In this document: positions 61,421 to 64,000 of the stretch, one piece after another
Layout of the letters: the number at the start of each line of letters is the position of its first letter
How positions within the stretch are numbered: the first letter of the stretch is position 1
DNA from: Nitrosarchaeum sp.
Lineage (GTDB): Archaea; Thermoproteota; Nitrososphaeria; Nitrososphaerales; Nitrosopumilaceae
Assembly (NCBI RefSeq): GCF_025699065.1
Contig: NZ_JAILWF010000005.1
Coordinates: 1 to 64,000, forward strand
Length of the DNA: 64,000 nucleotides
Direction: 5' to 3'
The notes under the pieces: generated by a model
Seen by the model: the letters and a program-made list of their open reading frames with translations, nothing else
Database searches by the model: none
Told to the model about the DNA's origin: nothing
Made by a program: the position numbers and the translations under genes

Positions 61421-62728
61421 ATGAATACAACATTGAAGATCATAGCCTTTTTGGCTATCTTGCCACTCTTTACTGCAGGCTTGACGCAAAGCTACGACGT
61501 AGCATTTGCTGAGAAAGCACAAGGGACACCATCAAAATCATATGGTTCTAAAAATGCAGGAATAGTTTGTGGGGATAGATTATGCTCTGAAGTGCCTGTC
61601 ACTCAACCAGTTCAAGAAAAAACCGAACAAAAGAAGATGGATGACAAACAGATGACAGACAAGCATATGGCCAATAAAGAGATGATGGACAAAAAAATGT
61701 CTGAAAAAGAGACGATGGATGATAATCACATGATGGAGAAAACAGAGATGTCTGCAGATGCAGGTTCTGTTTTAAAACTATCACGTGCAAATGTTCCAGC
61801 AAAGATTCCATTGCATAAAGGATTCTATAATGGAGGCGATGTTTACTTTATCATTACAGATTCAAGTGATAAAACACATGCAGATATCATTACAAAGAAT
61901 CAAAAATGGAAAGTAGAGCTAGCTCCATTACTAAAGAATACTCCTACAACTGCACTCTCAAAAACATACATGTTTACTAATGGAATTAGTGGAGATGGAG
62001 TTCACGGATACCAAGGCGAAGTCTTTACCAGTACTCCTGCACAACCAGAGACATACAGTGCACTTACATCACATGTTCATGTAACATGGAAAGATGGGAC
62101 AACTCCAAGAATATTGAATTCTGAAAAAGCAATAACGGATGCAGAGAAAAAAGGAGAGATATCATTGACACCACTAGAAGTTGTCATAAACATGCCACAA
62201 ATTGTTTGGCCAGATGGACAAATGATGGTAAAAGAAGACAAGATACTTTCTGATCATACACCATACGGTGGAGGACAAATTCTAGATATCGATACGGAAG
62301 GAAAAACTGTGACATTCATTGCACATAGAGGTTGGGGTCCAGATGGAAGAACTATCTACTACATTGTAACTGATGCAACACCTTCAGGTCCAGCCGAGAT
62401 GATGGGAGTGATTAGCTCACCAACATCTGCCAGTCTTATTGCAAATTCAGTCGCAGTTGATCTGTTTCAATTCACAAATGGAATTAAGGGCTCAGGCCCA
62501 TTAGGATTCCAAGCTGGAATTGCCTCAGGGGCACAAGGAGATGCAAACTATTCTCCAATGTGGAGAATTAATGTAATTACTTGGAAGGATGCAAACAACT
62601 CAGCATTGCTTGAAAACATTTCAGATATCACAGCATACCAAAAAGCAGGTTTGATCGATATAAGTCTAGCAAGACCAATGGATAGTGATCATATAGTTAA
62701 CTGCCCATTCATTGATCCCTTTCAATAG
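61421..62728 (+). CDS. Exported protein with Met/Lys-rich linker and duplicated domain
   Basis: ATG 61421 gives the signal peptide LKIIAFLAILPLFTAGLTQS; the in-frame start at 61370 would place 17 residues before it. Residues ~70-115 are a Met/Lys/Asp/His-rich linker (KKMDDKQMTDKHMANKEMMD and on). Two copies of a ~130-residue domain follow: TYMFTNGISGDGVHGYQGEV with HVTWKDGTTP, and LFQFTNGIKGSGPLGFQAGI with VITWKDANNS. The family is unknown. The Met/His-rich stretch could bind copper, fitting an ammonia oxidiser rich in copper enzymes (inference). Confidence 0.7.
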   Translation: MNTTLKIIAFLAILPLFTAGLTQSYDVAFAEKAQGTPSKSYGSKNAGIVCGDRLCSEVPVTQPVQEKTEQKKMDDKQMTDKHMANKEMMDKKMSEKETMDDNHMMEKTEMSADAGSVLKLSRANVPAKIPLHKGFYNGGDVYFIITDSSDKTHADIITKNQKWKVELAPLLKNTPTTALSKTYMFTNGISGDGVHGYQGEVFTSTPAQPETYSALTSHVHVTWKDGTTPRILNSEKAITDAEKKGEISLTPLEVVINMPQIVWPDGQMMVKEDKILSDHTPYGGGQILDIDTEGKTVTFIAHRGWGPDGRTIYYIVTDATPSGPAEMMGVISSPTSASLIANSVAVDLFQFTNGIKGSGPLGFQAGIASGAQGDANYSPMWRINVITWKDANNSALLENISDITAYQKAGLIDISLARPMDSDHIVNCPFIDPFQ

Positions 62729-62766
62729 GGATTAATCTTTTTTATTTTTTATTCCAAAATTTGGAG

Positions 62767-64000
62767 TTATGATTTCTGAGTTTCAGTTAACAAATTCATT
62801 ATTCCATGAGTTGTTACAATTCCAATTACACGTTCATTTACAGGATCAATTACAGGAATCATATCAAAAGGATGTGAATTCATTTTTTGTATTACAGAAT
62901 ACAAAAATTCGTCAGGTGACACGGTATAAACTTTTTTGTACATTACATCATCAATAGTAATTGCATCATAAGTTTTTTTATGAAATCTATCAATTTCTCG
63001 TTTTGAAACTAGTCCTACAAGTTTATCATTAGCATCAATTACCAAATATGGTTTTTTACTAATAACATTTTGGCTTAAAAATGACTTTACAGTAAGCAGA
63101 GGAGTTGTCTTTGGAAAATCAGTTTCAATAACAGCAATTGCAGGTACATCAGATACTACTCTTCTAAAATAAATTGGCATCAACCCAAGTTCTACGGTTC
63201 CTACTTTTACATGAATTATTTTCTTTAACTTTCGTTGGAGTTCGATGCTGGATATTATCATCGTTAAAAGAGTACCAAATACCAGAAGTGAGAAAAGATC
63301 GTTATCTAAGATGTCAGCCTGTAACAAAGACAACATTAAGGCTAAATCTACTGCACCTTTTGCCATTACACCATAGGCTACAGTTCTAGCAGGACGCATC
63401 TTTGCGATTCGAACAGCAATGTACGAGCTTACAAATTTCACACCAATTATGATTCCAATAAACACAGCAATAATCCACCAATCTAGATTTAGAAAACCAA
63501 GACTAAAGTGAAGACCGATACCTGCAAAAAAGATTGGAATGAAAATTCCATGTCCAATAACACCGATATTTTTTGAAATTTCAGAATAATCATCTTTAGC
63601 CATTCGAGAAACGGCAATTCCTAAAAGAAGTGCACCTATTGCACCGTGAATTCCACTAACCTCAGCAAAATACGCTACAAGTAAAATTACTCCTATTATA
63701 ATACCGAAATAAATTTGCTGATCTTTAAGCTGTTTTTTTAACATTCGGAAAAATCGTGGCAAAATAAAAACTGAAAGTAGACCTGCAACTGCAAAAAAGA
63801 TTATCATCTTTGCAAACAACCAGAAAAATTCTGAAACTTCAGGAGTATCACTTGAATTTACTTGGATTAATACACTTGTAACAATAATCGCAATAAATTC
63901 TACAATTGCAGTAACTGTGAAAATCTCAAGACCTATTGTAGATTTTAGCTTACCAAGATCACTGAGGATCTTTGCAGTAACGCCAAGACTAGATGCAGCA
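62767..64000 (-). CDS. Kef-type CPA2 cation/proton antiporter with CBS domains, N-terminus beyond the window
   Basis: The frame is open from the stop at 62767 to base 64000, so the N-terminus is missing. The membrane part shows SGIHGAIGALLLGIAVSRMA, VIGHGIFIPIFFAGIGLHFS and GVMAKGAVDLALMLSLLQAD, typical of the Na+/H+ exchanger fold of the CPA2 family. The C-terminal ~150 residues form a CBS pair (LLTVKSFLSQNVISKKPYLV; IVTTHGIMNLL), which commonly senses adenosine nucleotides. It exports K+ or Na+ in exchange for protons. The 3' end is convergent with the Met-rich protein gene. Confidence 0.85.
   Translation of the reverse strand, partial: AASSLGVTAKILSDLGKLKSTIGLEIFTVTAIVEFIAIIVTSVLIQVNSSDTPEVSEFFWLFAKMIIFFAVAGLLSVFILPRFFRMLKKQLKDQQIYFGIIIGVILLVAYFAEVSGIHGAIGALLLGIAVSRMAKDDYSEISKNIGVIGHGIFIPIFFAGIGLHFSLGFLNLDWWIIAVFIGIIIGVKFVSSYIAVRIAKMRPARTVAYGVMAKGAVDLALMLSLLQADILDNDLFSLLVFGTLLTMIISSIELQRKLKKIIHVKVGTVELGLMPIYFRRVVSDVPAIAVIETDFPKTTPLLTVKSFLSQNVISKKPYLVIDANDKLVGLVSKREIDRFHKKTYDAITIDDVMYKKVYTVSPDEFLYSVIQKMNSHPFDMIPVIDPVNERVIGIVTTHGIMNLLTETQKS

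Overview
The window is chromosomal DNA from a mesophilic ammonia-oxidizing archaeon (Thaumarchaeota/Nitrososphaerota, Nitrosopumilus-like). The evidence is strongly AT-rich sequence, dense short genes, leaderless-type TATA promoters about 25-30 nt before start codons, a Cdv/ESCRT division ATPase (cdvC), A-type ATPase subunit F, ribosomal protein L40e, TrmB regulators, a membrane-anchored plastocyanin-like cupredoxin, an Fe-dependent semialdehyde reductase of the 3-hydroxypropionate/4-hydroxybutyrate type, sucCD, and bacterial-type UvrABC. No prophage, insertion sequence or CRISPR array was seen. Most of the window is ordinary housekeeping gene content.

Layout. 1-4.1 kb: an LsrF-type aldolase/thiolase whose C-terminus runs into a perfect 15-bp in-frame repeat, a zinc alcohol dehydrogenase, atpF, and small proteins. 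4.1-8.6 kb: carA-carB. 8.6-10.9 kb: cdvC with two upstream genes, one resembling CdvB/ESCRT-III. 11-16 kb: TrmB regulator, RidA, DHH phosphoesterase, and citrate synthase between two related small ORFs. 16-23.3 kb: cupredoxin, then uvrB-uvrA-uvrC. 23.5-31 kb: flavin/F420 oxidoreductases, semialdehyde reductase and glycerate kinase on a shared divergent promoter, Lrp-type RAM protein, MBL nuclease. 30.7-38 kb: purN, folD, 5-formyl-THF cyclo-ligase, purD, ileS. 38-42 kb: Dps-like ferritin, sucC-sucD, L40e, tRNA-Val. 42-50 kb: small zinc-ribbon proteins, a TrmB regulator, pyrophosphatase, PepF, membrane proteins, arginine decarboxylase. 50.8-64 kb: tRNA-Thr, DsbA, DEAD helicase, amidohydrolase, GNAT, MscS channel, KamA, glutamine synthetase, a Met-rich exported protein and a Kef/CPA2 transporter cut by the window end.

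Main discovery. carB is interrupted after codon 25 by exactly 22 nt that contain an in-frame stop. Removing these 22 nt restores the invariant GEFDYSG motif and a 1080-aa CarB. The insert and its flanks form a bulge-helix-bulge (BHB) fold: a 4-bp central helix, two 3-nt bulges cut after their second base, and a 4-bp intron hairpin. This is the substrate of the archaeal tRNA-splicing endonuclease. The same window carries a tRNA-Val(CAC) with a 17-nt non-canonical BHB intron of the same architecture. I therefore propose that carB contains a spliced mRNA micro-intron. carA and carB also appear to use near-cognate start codons (AUU and CUG).

A second candidate novelty is a pair of homologous hairpin elements (15946-16007 and 45240-45282, opposite orientations). 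They share inner-stem and loop sequence while part of the outer stem varies, suggesting a structured RNA family or a conserved DNA element. All functional calls come from reading motifs by eye; no searches or folding programs were run.
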